From Candidatus Thalassarchaeaceae archaeon (GTDB lineage Archaea; Thermoplasmatota; Poseidoniia; Poseidoniales; Thalassarchaeaceae), in assembly GCA_030747885.1 (NCBI GenBank), contig JASLJW010000073.1:1-27850 (forward strand): DNA of 27,850 nucleotides, given 5' to 3'. The translations under genes were made by a program, and so were the position numbers. Below are positions 7,310 to 15,949 of the stretch, piece after piece. The notes beneath the pieces were generated by a model. That model searched no databases, was not told where the DNA came from, and was given only the letters and a program-made list of their open reading frames with translations. How positions within the stretch are numbered: position 1 is the stretch's first letter; each line of letters opens with the position of its first letter.

Positions 7310-10000
7310 TCAATCCTGCGATTCTTCTTCGGAATCTGCCTCCTTATTCTTTCTTCTAATACTACGTCTCTTCTTTGGTTGAGGAGTCTCTTCAGCTGCT
7401 TCTTCCTCTTCCATCTTCTCAGATATTCCTTCTGTATGGCCTGCTTCTGCTGAAAGGGAACTAAAGTCACTTGTCTTATCAAGTTCCAATTCGCTACCTA
7501 CCTGTGCAGAAGGATCACTTAATTCATCAAATACGACCTTATCTCCAGGAAGAACTCCTTCTTCTCCAGTTAATTCAAAGAGATCCTTGCGAATATTTGC
7601 ATCACTTGCACTTAATTCAACATCCGCATCCTTCAATGCCCTTCTCTTGCCCTTTTTCTCCAAGAACGAATCAATATCTCGACCTGCTTCTAACTGCTCC
7701 TGCAATGTAGTTGTAACCATTTCATCTTCATCTTCATCATCGATGGCTGCAAGTTCTTGTTCATACTCTTCTTCAATTGAACGAATCTGAGTTTCGGCCT
7801 CTTCAAGACCTGTTTCCCAATCATCTTCGATAGAATCCTCAGAAACTCCAAAGTTCTCCATTTGTTCTCCGAAGTCCTCGGTACCAAGTACAATTTCATC
7901 TTCATCTTCTTCCTCGATTTCTTCTTCAACTTCTGGGGTTAAGATTCGGCGTTCCCTTTGTTCAAAGTGTGTTGTGACATCTTGTCCAGTTCCACAGTAC
8001 GGACAATTGTCCATGGCTGATGGTACTGGGCTACCGCAATTTTCACAATCATGGAATTTACGGAATCCACTACGTAATGAGAAGTCGCAGTAAGGGCATT
8101 CATCCTCATCCCCCTCAATCTCTCCTCCACATGCAGGACATAATTCGAACGTTTCTCTTTCTGTATCTTCAAACACCCTACGAGTCAGTAAAATCGCCGC
8201 GATTAAAACGAGTATTCCAACTACTCCCAACATTATCATCAAAGCAACACCTAACTCTCTATTGGCTTGCTCTGGATTGATTGATTCGCCCCCTCCAGCA
8301 ATTACAGTCCAAAGAGAAGTTCTAGATGGAACAGTCCCATTTAGGGCGATGATAGCCAATTGGATATCTCCAGCTTTTTCTGGTGTAAAGGTACATTCAA
8401 CGGTAGCCTCAGAACCAGATGATTCTACTTCAATTACTGTACGATCGATTTCAGTACCCAATGGAGCATAACAAACGAATGTCTCAATTCCAGATCCTTC
8501 ATCAGAACTTACAGATATAGAATATGTGGATTCAACGCCAATTTTGAGAGGGAGACCTGTGTCCCATTGTTCATCACTCAAGAATCGCAAACGTAAATCA
8601 CTCACCAATTGAACGGTTCCTGTTGCAGTGTTATCATCAGAATTAGAATCATGAGTAGGATCATCAGGAATCCATGTTGCAGAGAATGATTTCACACCAC
8701 TAATATCCCCCCTAACAATAGCTGAAAATACAAGAGATGTTCCACCCGAATCCAAAGTTGATGGCGGAGGGAGTACTCTGAATTGGTCTGCCAAACTTTC
8801 TCCCTCGAATGTAGCTTGAACTGTACCGCTTACTGGAATTGAACCTGTATTCTGTATACTAACAGTGAAATTTACTGACTCGCCAGTCTCAACCTGAAGT
8901 GGAGATGCAACAGCAATTGCTGAAACAACTACATTGGGAGGAGGATGCATTACTATCGAAAATTCAGCACTATTATCGAAAACACTTGATTCCGGTAAAG
9001 TAAAACTTGGATCGATTACAATCTTGAGTTGAATCTCTCCAACATTCTCTATGAACATTGATTCAAGAAGGGTTTCACTCCAAGAAATTGAACTCTGTCC
9101 ATCACCAAAATCTACTGAAAATGCATGAACTGGGCTTCCATCTGATACTCGTTGAACTTGCATAGGGACAGAAATCAAACCAGATGCTGGCATTCTTAGG
9201 AGTGTGCCAGAAATATCCCAAGGACCTCTAAGAGCTGAGGCTGAAGTAGATACTGAAATCTCCCCATCATGAAAATAATTGGGTGGGGTCGTAACCTCAA
9301 TCAACACTGAACGTGCATTATCGCTAGAGTTGGATTCATCGACTCCATCATTTGAATTGCTATTCGCTGTTACCGTCAACAAAGCATCAACTGCTGGAAT
9401 AGTAAAGGTTCGATTTATCCAAACACTCTCACCTGGTGGTAATGTACCAACTGAATAATCCAATGGAAGTTCTTCACCCAACTCAAAGGTGACTGTTGTT
9501 GCCCCTGCTGAAACTCCACCAATATTGGAAACTAAGGCATTTGCACTGAATGTCTCACCTGCAAAAAGATCTGATGATGGATCAATCAACAGATTGGATA
9601 CGACGAGGTTAGATCTATCTGCAATTGAAAATACTGCTGATTGGTCATTTGTAACTCCTGTAGCTGTAAAATCAACTCTGAATTGGATATCTCCTGCACT
9701 ATCCAATAATGTTGGAACTTGTACTGTAGTAGAAGGTGATCCAGAATCAGTACCAGGAACTGTAACAAATGTACTAGATTGGATTACAGTGCCTGACTGA
9801 CTAAGTTGGTATGATGCTGTAACCTGTGAAGGGTCACTATTGTGTAATGTAATTTCAACTGTGACCTGCGAACCATTCTCGAGAACACCAACAATATTGA
9901 TGTCCGCTTCGTCAATGGTAATTGTACCCGCTGAAGTAGCAGAAACTACTGCCGTAAGCGGCAGAAGAAGTAGCAAGCAGACGACTAACCCCGTCCTCAT
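7310..10000 (-). CDS. Surface protein: CARDB/Ig-like domains, one TM helix, cytoplasmic double zinc ribbon and acidic tail
   Basis: About 896 residues from ATG 10000 (an earlier TTG lies at 10030). The N-terminus TGLVVCLLLLLPLTAVVSA is a signal peptide. The outer part (about 25-575) is a series of beta-sandwich domains, at least two CARDB-like: NLVVSNLLIDPSSDLFAGET around 130-240, and PNVVVSAIAVASPLQVETGE around 355-465. One membrane helix follows at about 583-606 (VALMIMLGVVGILVLIAAIL). The inner part has two zinc ribbons (C621, C624, C635, C638 and C652, C655, C666, C669), a long Glu/Asp-rich disordered region, and a basic patch (PKKRRSIRRKNK) near the end. It resembles archaeal cell-surface adhesion or receptor proteins. 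The cytoplasmic zinc ribbons suggest it contacts something inside the cell. Divergent from the next surface-protein gene. Confidence 0.75.
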   Translation of the reverse strand: MRTGLVVCLLLLLPLTAVVSATSAGTITIDEADINIVGVLENGSQVTVEITLHNSDPSQVTASYQLSQSGTVIQSSTFVTVPGTDSGSPSTTVQVPTLLDSAGDIQFRVDFTATGVTNDQSAVFSIADRSNLVVSNLLIDPSSDLFAGETFSANALVSNIGGVSAGATTVTFELGEELPLDYSVGTLPPGESVWINRTFTIPAVDALLTVTANSNSNDGVDESNSSDNARSVLIEVTTPPNYFHDGEISVSTSASALRGPWDISGTLLRMPASGLISVPMQVQRVSDGSPVHAFSVDFGDGQSSISWSETLLESMFIENVGEIQLKIVIDPSFTLPESSVFDNSAEFSIVMHPPPNVVVSAIAVASPLQVETGESVNFTVSIQNTGSIPVSGTVQATFEGESLADQFRVLPPPSTLDSGGTSLVFSAIVRGDISGVKSFSATWIPDDPTHDSNSDDNTATGTVQLVSDLRLRFLSDEQWDTGLPLKIGVESTYSISVSSDEGSGIETFVCYAPLGTEIDRTVIEVESSGSEATVECTFTPEKAGDIQLAIIALNGTVPSRTSLWTVIAGGGESINPEQANRELGVALMIMLGVVGILVLIAAILLTRRVFEDTERETFELCPACGGEIEGDEDECPYCDFSLRSGFRKFHDCENCGSPVPSAMDNCPYCGTGQDVTTHFEQRERRILTPEVEEEIEEEDEDEIVLGTEDFGEQMENFGVSEDSIEDDWETGLEEAETQIRSIEEEYEQELAAIDDEDEDEMVTTTLQEQLEAGRDIDSFLEKKGKRRALKDADVELSASDANIRKDLFELTGEEGVLPGDKVVFDELSDPSAQVGSELELDKTSDFSSLSAEAGHTEGISEKMEEEEAAEETPQPKKRRSIRRKNKEADSEEESQD

Positions 10001-10093
10001 GTTGGATGAAGGGGTCTTGGGGCACTTCAACGCTCCCGCTATCTACTGGGTGAAAGCATTGAAGGGCGACCGGTCCTACATCCACACCGTTCC

Positions 10094-11866
10094 ATGGCTT
10101 CGCGGACGTTATCCCCCCTCCTGACCGTGCTCATCCTAACGAGCATATTGTCAGGAATAGTTCATGCAACTGAAGCAAGAAATGGAACTTTAGAATTTGT
10201 GAATCCACCCTCTTCTGGGGAAGTCATTGGAGGCACCCAAACGATAGCTGTCGTGAACATTACTGGACTAGATTATGTCTTACTGGAAGTCGAAGAAGGA
10301 TCTTCATGGTCTCAAGTTTCCAACATGACTGGGGTCCCTTGGTCTGTTTCTTGGGACACTTCTACAGTTTCTGACGGCACCCATCGATTGAGAATAACAG
10401 GTCATCCAACAGATGGAAGTTCAGATATTGTAGTCACTACATCATCATTTGAAGTGGATAATACTGCGCCTTCATCATTGGTTTTCACAGTCGATGGTGC
10501 TGAAATCGGAGATGGTTCATCAATCGCTAATCGTGCTTGGTTTGACATCGCAGAGAGCGGAACAATGGTTTTCCACTGGAATGCCTCGGATGCGAATTTG
10601 AATAAAGCGGTCATTTCAGATGTGCCTGGAAATGGAAACCCTCCTTCTGATGGACCTGGAACTCTCTTGTATCGTTGGTCATGGGCTCCTGGAGATTTTT
10701 CTGAGGGCCTATACACAATAACACTCACAGTGTATGATGAAGTTGGAAACATAGCAACTCGTTCACTATATCTTGGGATTGATAGAACCGGCCCAGTTAC
10801 AGGCACTCCTGTTTTCTCAGTCTCAGAAAGCACATGGACAGATGATTCAGTAGTTACTGTTGGAGCTTTAGCTGCTGGAGCCACAGATAACGGTGGAATC
10901 GGTATTGATCATTACGAATGGAGAGTCAATGATGGTGAATGGAATGATTTTGGAAGTGGGGCAACATCCACACTTCCTCTTCCAGAAGGTCAGAAAATTC
11001 TCTCATTCAGAGCAGTGGATCGCCTAGGAAATTCAGGGCCGAGTACCGATCACACATTTTGGGCAGACCAAAGTGATCCTGTTGCAGGTGGCTGGAGCAT
11101 TCCAGAGATTACCACAATGACTCAAGGACAGATTAGTATTCAACTCGTAGCAACTGATACGCATTCAGGAATAGATGAAGGAAATACGACCCTAAGATAT
11201 GGTTTCGATAACGATGGGATGGGATCGGTTCCAGATATCACCAATCAATGGCTTTCATTAGGCTCAGGAATTAGTGCAGACCTACCTGCAGGTATCGATT
11301 GGTCCACAAAACAAGGTGATTGGTTAGGTGTTTCAGCAATCATGACCGATGTTGCTGGGAATCAAGCCATGAGTCCACCAACATATGTTCGTATTATTCC
11401 TGGAATCGATTTTCATCTAGAAGATGTTGGAGTTGATCGATTAATTGTTGCAGCAAATACAGGAGATAAAATCAACGTGACTGGTACAGTTATTGCCAAC
11501 CAAGCATACACTGGTTCGTTGGTCATCAAATTAGAAATGGCTCCAAGCGATAGAACAATAGACACGAATTGGACTGTTTTAGAGACACGTACTTTGACCG
11601 CAGGTAGTCTCTATGATGGAAAAGAAGTTCTAGACCCGTTTGAAGTTCGAATATTGGCTTCAGGCGAGTATGATTTGAAACTATCAATCGATCCCGACGA
11701 AACAATCCCTGAAAAAGACGAAGGAAATAATGAGGAATACCTCATTGTTAGTGGTGCTCGCCCAAGTTCTATCGGTGCAGTCACAAGTTTCATGCCAGCA
11801 TTGTTCCTTGTTATTGCAGTATCTGGATGGATGATTTGGACAATGAGATCGACAAAAAAGGAATAA
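10094..11866 (+). CDS. Secreted Ig-like domain surface protein with C-terminal membrane anchor
   Basis: A 590-residue protein starting at ATG 10094. The signal peptide is SPLLTVLILTSILSGIVHA, cleaved near residue 25. Several Ig-like beta-sandwich repeats follow, with recurring signatures DGTHRLRITG, VDNTAPSSLVF, YTITLTVYDEVGN, IDHYEWRVNDGEW, ILSFRAVDRLGNSGPS, and D-x-S-D-P-V/A joints typical of bacterial Ig-like (Big_3-type) modules. Residues about 435-550 resemble a CARDB domain (TGDKINVTGTVIANQAYTGS, then DETIPEKDEGNNEEYLIV). A final helix (about 567-583, ALFLVIAVSGWMIW) ends in a short basic tail (MRSTKKE), anchoring it in the membrane with the repeats outside. It probably works in adhesion, envelope structure or polymer binding. 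The divergent arrangement with the CARDB/zinc-ribbon gene suggests related roles. The 3' end nearly touches the convergent KH gene. Confidence 0.75.
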   Translation: MASRTLSPLLTVLILTSILSGIVHATEARNGTLEFVNPPSSGEVIGGTQTIAVVNITGLDYVLLEVEEGSSWSQVSNMTGVPWSVSWDTSTVSDGTHRLRITGHPTDGSSDIVVTTSSFEVDNTAPSSLVFTVDGAEIGDGSSIANRAWFDIAESGTMVFHWNASDANLNKAVISDVPGNGNPPSDGPGTLLYRWSWAPGDFSEGLYTITLTVYDEVGNIATRSLYLGIDRTGPVTGTPVFSVSESTWTDDSVVTVGALAAGATDNGGIGIDHYEWRVNDGEWNDFGSGATSTLPLPEGQKILSFRAVDRLGNSGPSTDHTFWADQSDPVAGGWSIPEITTMTQGQISIQLVATDTHSGIDEGNTTLRYGFDNDGMGSVPDITNQWLSLGSGISADLPAGIDWSTKQGDWLGVSAIMTDVAGNQAMSPPTYVRIIPGIDFHLEDVGVDRLIVAANTGDKINVTGTVIANQAYTGSLVIKLEMAPSDRTIDTNWTVLETRTLTAGSLYDGKEVLDPFEVRILASGEYDLKLSIDPDETIPEKDEGNNEEYLIVSGARPSSIGAVTSFMPALFLVIAVSGWMIWTMRSTKKE

Positions 11867-11867
11867 T

Positions 11868-12599
11868 TCATTCCTCTTCCCAAACAATTGATTCATCCTC
11901 TGCCAGTTTCATCATTTCCTGCACAGCATCTTCATCCTCAGGATCAACTTGAGACGCTTTGAATCTACGTTCATTCCTTCTTTCTCTAGCAGCAGCAAGA
12001 CCAGGAACAAGAGCATCAAAACCTGAGGGTTTAGTCGTCTTACGTTCATCATGCATAGCCAAAGTTTGGCGATCAACTCTTTGACGGCGGCGTTCGTTTT
12101 CAAGGAACTTCAGTACCGTTCCATGTTCTGCTCCAGCAAGTACTCGTTCCAATGCTGCAGAACCTACAGCAAGAGAAACCAAATCTCCTACAATCACAAC
12201 AGTAGATCGATAAACAACAATCTCAACTCCACTTAATTCTTCAATTAGTTCACGAATTCGTCCATTTCTTCCAATGATTCTGCCCCTCATCCTCTTGATT
12301 TGATTTGGTTGACGGCCAACCCATTCTCGAATGTCATACATCTTGAGGTGGACATCATCTTCTAACAAACGAATTGCACGAGCAGGAGCCATACCACGAC
12401 CGATTGCTCTGATTACATCGGGCATTTTGATTTGTTTAATAGGATCAGATTCATCGGTCCATTTTGCATGGACTTCCCCTGTATTGGAATCAATATGTAA
12501 TGTACAATTCCCAGATTTCTCAATCTCTAACTTTGTCTCTCCAGATTTGCCAATCAGGACACCAATTCGTTCCTTTGAAATCCTAGCCATCAACTCCAT
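11868..12599 (-). CDS. KH-domain RNA-processing protein (archaeal Dim2/Pno1-like)
   Basis: About 243 residues from ATG 12599, which follows GGTGA at a good distance (a GTG at 12614 is also in frame). Two KH domains are visible: the first begins ISKERIGVLIGKSGETKLEI with the GKSG loop, the second has MRGRIIGRNGRIRELIEELS with the GRNG loop. The linker DVIRAIGRGMAPARAIRLLE is characteristic of Dim2/Pno1. In archaea and eukaryotes this protein helps mature the 3' end of 16S/18S rRNA on the pre-40S particle. A C-terminal extension of about 65 residues is charged and ends in an acidic patch (ESIVWEEE), longer than in many archaeal homologues. It is the last gene of the aIF1A-RIO1-KH block, a conserved archaeal association. 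Confidence 0.9.
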   Translation of the reverse strand: MELMARISKERIGVLIGKSGETKLEIEKSGNCTLHIDSNTGEVHAKWTDESDPIKQIKMPDVIRAIGRGMAPARAIRLLEDDVHLKMYDIREWVGRQPNQIKRMRGRIIGRNGRIRELIEELSGVEIVVYRSTVVIVGDLVSLAVGSAALERVLAGAEHGTVLKFLENERRRQRVDRQTLAMHDERKTTKPSGFDALVPGLAAARERRNERRFKASQVDPEDEDAVQEMMKLAEDESIVWEEE

Positions 12600-12642
12600 T
12601 GATTCACCGCCCACGACTTATCCACTTAATTCCGATGGAGAG

Positions 12643-13521
12643 TCACCCCTCTAAAACACGTAGCAATGTTTCCTCAAAAGGTGCATCAACTCCCTTTTTG
12701 GTGGCCCAATTGCATATATTTCGAACATCTCTAATCAAAAACTCCTGGGAATTTGGATGGGCCGATTTTACTGCTTGGCCAACATCAATAATCCACGGTT
12801 CATCATTATGCCAAAGAACATTGTATTCTGAAAGATCTGCATGAACCAAATCCGCATCGTTCCAAGCAACTTGAATAAAATTCAATAATTCATCAAACAC
12901 TGCCTCGGGGTTCTCTACAGATATATCTCGAAGACGTGGACTAGGCGCCTCATCAGAACCTAAATATTCCATAACGAGTACATTTCTATTCACTTCAAAG
13001 GCAGAAGGAACTCGAAGCCCTGAGGTTTCCAATCGTTTCAGGTTACGATGTTCTTTTCGTACCCAAATTGTGACTAATTCCCTATGACGCCGCTTTAATC
13101 CACCAAAACGAGGGTCTCCCTCGATGTATTTGGTCAATCCTTTGAATACAGCATTGCTTGTATGGAAAATCTTCACTGCGCGAGGGCCATCAATACTGGT
13201 GGCATAGAAAACATGAGCTTCTTTACCCCGTGCAATTGGGAATTCTACTGTATCTATCACCCCTTTACGCATTAATTTGTAAATAGATAAGAGTGTAGAT
13301 TGATCGAATACCTGATCAAAAACTCGTCGATCTACCCACTCATATCTTCCTGTTCCAAGTACCCCTTGAAGTCGGTGTTCAATCTCTTGGAACATCTTCT
13401 TCATTTTTGGTTGATCCATCCACTCAGTGGATGTTCCGCCCTCTCCATGCATGTATCTGACATCGATTTCATCATCATCGATTTCATCATCGATTCCATC
13501 ATCTTCGGTCACTGGGACCAC
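12643..13521 (-). CDS. rio1: RIO1-type serine/threonine protein kinase
   Basis: A 292-residue atypical kinase involved in late small-subunit maturation. From GTG 13521: a winged-helix-like N-terminal part, then the RIO nucleotide loop ARGKEAHVFYA (97-107), AVKIF with Lys117, YIEGDPRF (the RIO flexible loop), hinge VMEYLG, catalytic VHADLSEYNVLW (D229, N234) and metal-binding IIDVGQAV (D246). The preceding gene stops exactly at the next base. A second GTG at 13512 is better placed after AGGTGG and may be the real start. The extreme N-terminus is strikingly acidic (DDGIDDEIDDDEID). Its neighbours encode aIF1A and the Dim2-like KH protein, so all three act on the small ribosomal subunit. Confidence 0.93.
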   Translation of the reverse strand: MVPVTEDDGIDDEIDDDEIDVRYMHGEGGTSTEWMDQPKMKKMFQEIEHRLQGVLGTGRYEWVDRRVFDQVFDQSTLLSIYKLMRKGVIDTVEFPIARGKEAHVFYATSIDGPRAVKIFHTSNAVFKGLTKYIEGDPRFGGLKRRHRELVTIWVRKEHRNLKRLETSGLRVPSAFEVNRNVLVMEYLGSDEAPSPRLRDISVENPEAVFDELLNFIQVAWNDADLVHADLSEYNVLWHNDEPWIIDVGQAVKSAHPNSQEFLIRDVRNICNWATKKGVDAPFEETLLRVLEG

Positions 13522-14109
13522 CTATCCGAAAAATGAGTCGATATCCCCGTCATCGTCGTCATCAAAATCATCGTTTCGAGATGGTAATGGTTCTGCGACT
13601 GGTTCAGGATCTGTTTCTTCTTCTGAATCGTCAGAAGAAAACATGTCTTCTTCTTCTTCAGATTCAATAGATTGCTCTTCTTCTCCAACAGATGAACCCT
13701 CAAAGATTCCACTATCATCTCCAAGGTCAACTGCTTCTTCACCAGATCCAAACACATCAACTACTGCAGGAAGTTGTCCCTTGCGTGAAAGATACATGGC
13801 TTGTGTCTTACTATATCGTGTGATTACATTGGCTCGATCATCCTGATATTCCCATGGTTGAACCACGATTAGGTCCTCTTCACGAACCCATTGTCTACGA
13901 CGCATCTTACCTGGAATTCGGGCAATTCTAACTTCTCCATCTTCACATATAGCACGAACTCTTCGTCCCCCTAACATCTGATCTGCAATTGCAAACATCT
14001 CGTTCACTTTTCGTTTCGGGAGAGGAACTCGGATTCGAGTAGAGCCATCTCCGGACTCCATTTGGGCGAGGAGTTCCTCGTCCACCTTCTCCTCTCGACC
14101 GCGTGCCAT
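13522..14109 (-). CDS. Translation initiation factor aIF1A with long acidic C-terminal tail
   Basis: A 195-residue protein; most archaeal aIF1A are about 100-115 residues. Residues 27-105 are the OB-fold: IRVPLPKRKVNEMFAIADQM, GGRRVRAICEDGEVRIARIP, GKMRRRQWVREEDLIVVQPW and DDRANVITRY, the standard IF1A signatures. The factor binds the ribosomal A-site region and helps place initiator tRNA and scan for the start. Residues 123-195 form a Glu/Asp/Ser-rich tail that ends in DDFDDDDDGDIDSFFG. Eukaryotic eIF1A also has an acidic C-terminal tail ending in DIDDI, which binds eIF5B, so this tail may bind archaeal aIF5B (inference). It is followed directly by rio1 and the KH gene. Confidence 0.92.
   Translation of the reverse strand: MARGREEKVDEELLAQMESGDGSTRIRVPLPKRKVNEMFAIADQMLGGRRVRAICEDGEVRIARIPGKMRRRQWVREEDLIVVQPWEYQDDRANVITRYSKTQAMYLSRKGQLPAVVDVFGSGEEAVDLGDDSGIFEGSSVGEEEQSIESEEEEDMFSSDDSEEETDPEPVAEPLPSRNDDFDDDDDGDIDSFFG
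13525..13743 (-). other. Acidic low-complexity tail of aIF1A
   Basis: This segment encodes residues 123-195 of the aIF1A protein. It is made almost only of Glu, Asp and Ser with scattered Gly and hydrophobic residues, and closes with aromatic FFG after DGDID. The underlying DNA is a TCTTC/TCATC-rich low-complexity tract on the plus strand. Confidence 0.7.
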
Positions 14110-14135
14110 TGAAGTGGACCTGCGGACCGCCTACT

Positions 14136-14147
14136 AAAAACAACAAC
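14136..14147 (-). terminator. T-rich tract after nuoN, possible archaeal terminator
   Basis: On the minus strand TTGTTGTTTTT lies 15 bases after the nuoN stop codon and ahead of the aIF1A gene. Archaeal terminators are often simple T-rich stretches. No clear hairpin precedes it, so readthrough into aIF1A is possible. Confidence 0.3.
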
Positions 14148-14161
14148 GGTCAAGGAACGGT

Positions 14162-15949
14162 TCAAACCTTGAGGAGGTGTTGTGCAGCCATCGTCGCCAT
14201 ATCCACTAGAGTTTGGCTGAATGGACCCAAACCAGAGATTATGGTGAGAATAAGACAAAGAATAACTGTGATTCGAATCATTGGAGCATCGGGGAGAGGC
14301 AAGATACTCTTGGCCTTCTCAAAGAACATTACTTGACCGATTCGCAAATAATAGAATAGAGACAAAGCACTGTTCAATGCCATGGAAACAGCAAGCCAGA
14401 ACACCCAATGAACACTTTGCAACCAATCAATTGCACCAGCTGCAGTCATTGATCCACTTGCTGTACTAGCAGAAATTATCCCATCTATCACAAGGAATTT
14501 CGAAAGGAATCCGGAAAGAGGGGGTACTCCTGCAAGGGCTAGCATGAACACAAACATCGCTACAGCAATAATCGGATCTCTTCGACCAAGACCATGTAAT
14601 GATTCCATAGAAGATGAATCTCCCTTGATCTCAGTCATTGTTAGAACCAAGAATGCCCCTGATTTGAAGAAGGCTAGAACGAGAAGATGGAAGACAACTG
14701 CTGTAATCAAAAGTTGATTCGTTGATTCATCAGCCATTCCAGAACCGATGGCAGCAAGCGCTGCTAGAAGATATCCTGCATGGGCGACACTTGAATATGC
14801 TAGCATTCTCTTTGGATTTTCAGTGGAAAGAGCAGCAAGGTTACCCCAAGTCATTGTTATCACCGAAAGTAGACCGAAAAGTGGTAGCCAGAATGCTGGA
14901 GAACCAGCCTCTGGACCAGCCATAACTACCAAGATTCGTAAAAGAGCAACGAAACCCATTGCTTTGGATGCAGTTGCGAGAATAGATGCCATTGGTGATG
15001 AAGTTCCAGAATAAGCATCTGGAGCAGCGAAATGGAATGGTACAGCACTGACCTTGAATCCAAATCCGACTAGAAGCATTCCAAAGCCTATTGCAGCCAA
15101 TGGCTCCAATGTATCCATTGCAGCCCAAGTGGCTGCCAATCCTTGAGGACCTGTAAGATTGAGAGTAGCAGATGCGTAATCAAAAGCAGAACCACTCCAA
15201 ATGTAAAGAAGAGACATACCATACAGAGTTACGGCACTAGCTACAGAACCAGTAAGGAAATACTTGGTTGCAGCCTCTCCACTGGTTGTTTCTTCCTTCA
15301 TGAAAGCGACAAGAACATAGATGGCTAGAGATGCTAGTTCCAAGCCAATAAAGAGCAAGAAAAGGTGAGTAGACAAAGCAACGATATTCATACCAAGTGC
15401 GACGAAAAGGATGAGAAGATGGAAGTCTCCTTGGCGACGATTATTCAACAGAGTTCGAATCGCGCGAGCACGCATTGAATCACTGGAATCTGGATGAGGG
15501 GCTCTTGCATCCACTTTGGCAGGCATTCGATTGATCATTGCAGCAGTGCCAACCAACAAAGCAAAACTGAAAATTGAGGTGAACATTCTACTAAATGCAT
15601 CTGCTCGAAGAATGTAATCAGAACCTGTACAACCTTGTTGGAGGGCACCATTTGCTGATATACATACAGTGGAAAGGGCAGTTCCTTCAACGAATGTCAT
15701 TAGACTACTGGCCATTGCTAGTAACAGTGTAAACATCGAGATTACTCCTGGAATGAGAGGATCACTAGTTGCTCGGAATCTCTCGCCTCCAAGTAAAACT
15801 GGAATCCTAATTTGGGTCATGGGGATTCTTGCTGTTGCCTTACCAAGATTTGGAACGATAATGAGAAGTAAAATCCCTACAATGAGAGTTACCTCAGGAC
15901 GAAGAGATTCAACCAACAATGGATGAGAAAGAAGGGGGGATTCAATCAT
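14162..15949 (-). CDS. nuoN: Complex I membrane subunit N (NuoN/FpoN), antiporter-like
   Basis: A 595-residue Mrp-antiporter-like subunit that pumps protons in the membrane arm of complex I. About 14 hydrophobic helices are visible. Key residues are in place: E204 in LFIGLELASLAIYVL, K299 in GFGFKVSAVPFHFAAPDAYS, K329 in ATASKAMGF, and the SKF lysine after PPLSGF. The loop at about 141-178 is long and charged. It starts with ATG overlapping the nuoM stop (ATGA) and is the last gene of the nuo operon. The family is usually about 480-500 residues; the extra length is mainly at the N-terminus and in that loop. Confidence 0.93.
   Translation of the reverse strand: MIESPLLSHPLLVESLRPEVTLIVGILLLIIVPNLGKATARIPMTQIRIPVLLGGERFRATSDPLIPGVISMFTLLLAMASSLMTFVEGTALSTVCISANGALQQGCTGSDYILRADAFSRMFTSIFSFALLVGTAAMINRMPAKVDARAPHPDSSDSMRARAIRTLLNNRRQGDFHLLILFVALGMNIVALSTHLFLLFIGLELASLAIYVLVAFMKEETTSGEAATKYFLTGSVASAVTLYGMSLLYIWSGSAFDYASATLNLTGPQGLAATWAAMDTLEPLAAIGFGMLLVGFGFKVSAVPFHFAAPDAYSGTSSPMASILATASKAMGFVALLRILVVMAGPEAGSPAFWLPLFGLLSVITMTWGNLAALSTENPKRMLAYSSVAHAGYLLAALAAIGSGMADESTNQLLITAVVFHLLVLAFFKSGAFLVLTMTEIKGDSSSMESLHGLGRRDPIIAVAMFVFMLALAGVPPLSGFLSKFLVIDGIISASTASGSMTAAGAIDWLQSVHWVFWLAVSMALNSALSLFYYLRIGQVMFFEKAKSILPLPDAPMIRITVILCLILTIISGLGPFSQTLVDMATMAAQHLLKV

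Noticed and set aside
7690..7929. Repetitive CATCTTC-type DNA
   Set aside because: It encodes the acidic cytoplasmic segment of the large surface protein; frames on other phases are shadows.
13530..13720. Repetitive TCTTC/TCATC tract resembling a repeat array
   Set aside because: It simply encodes Glu/Asp/Ser runs of the aIF1A tail; there are no regular repeats with unique spacers, so it is not a CRISPR array.
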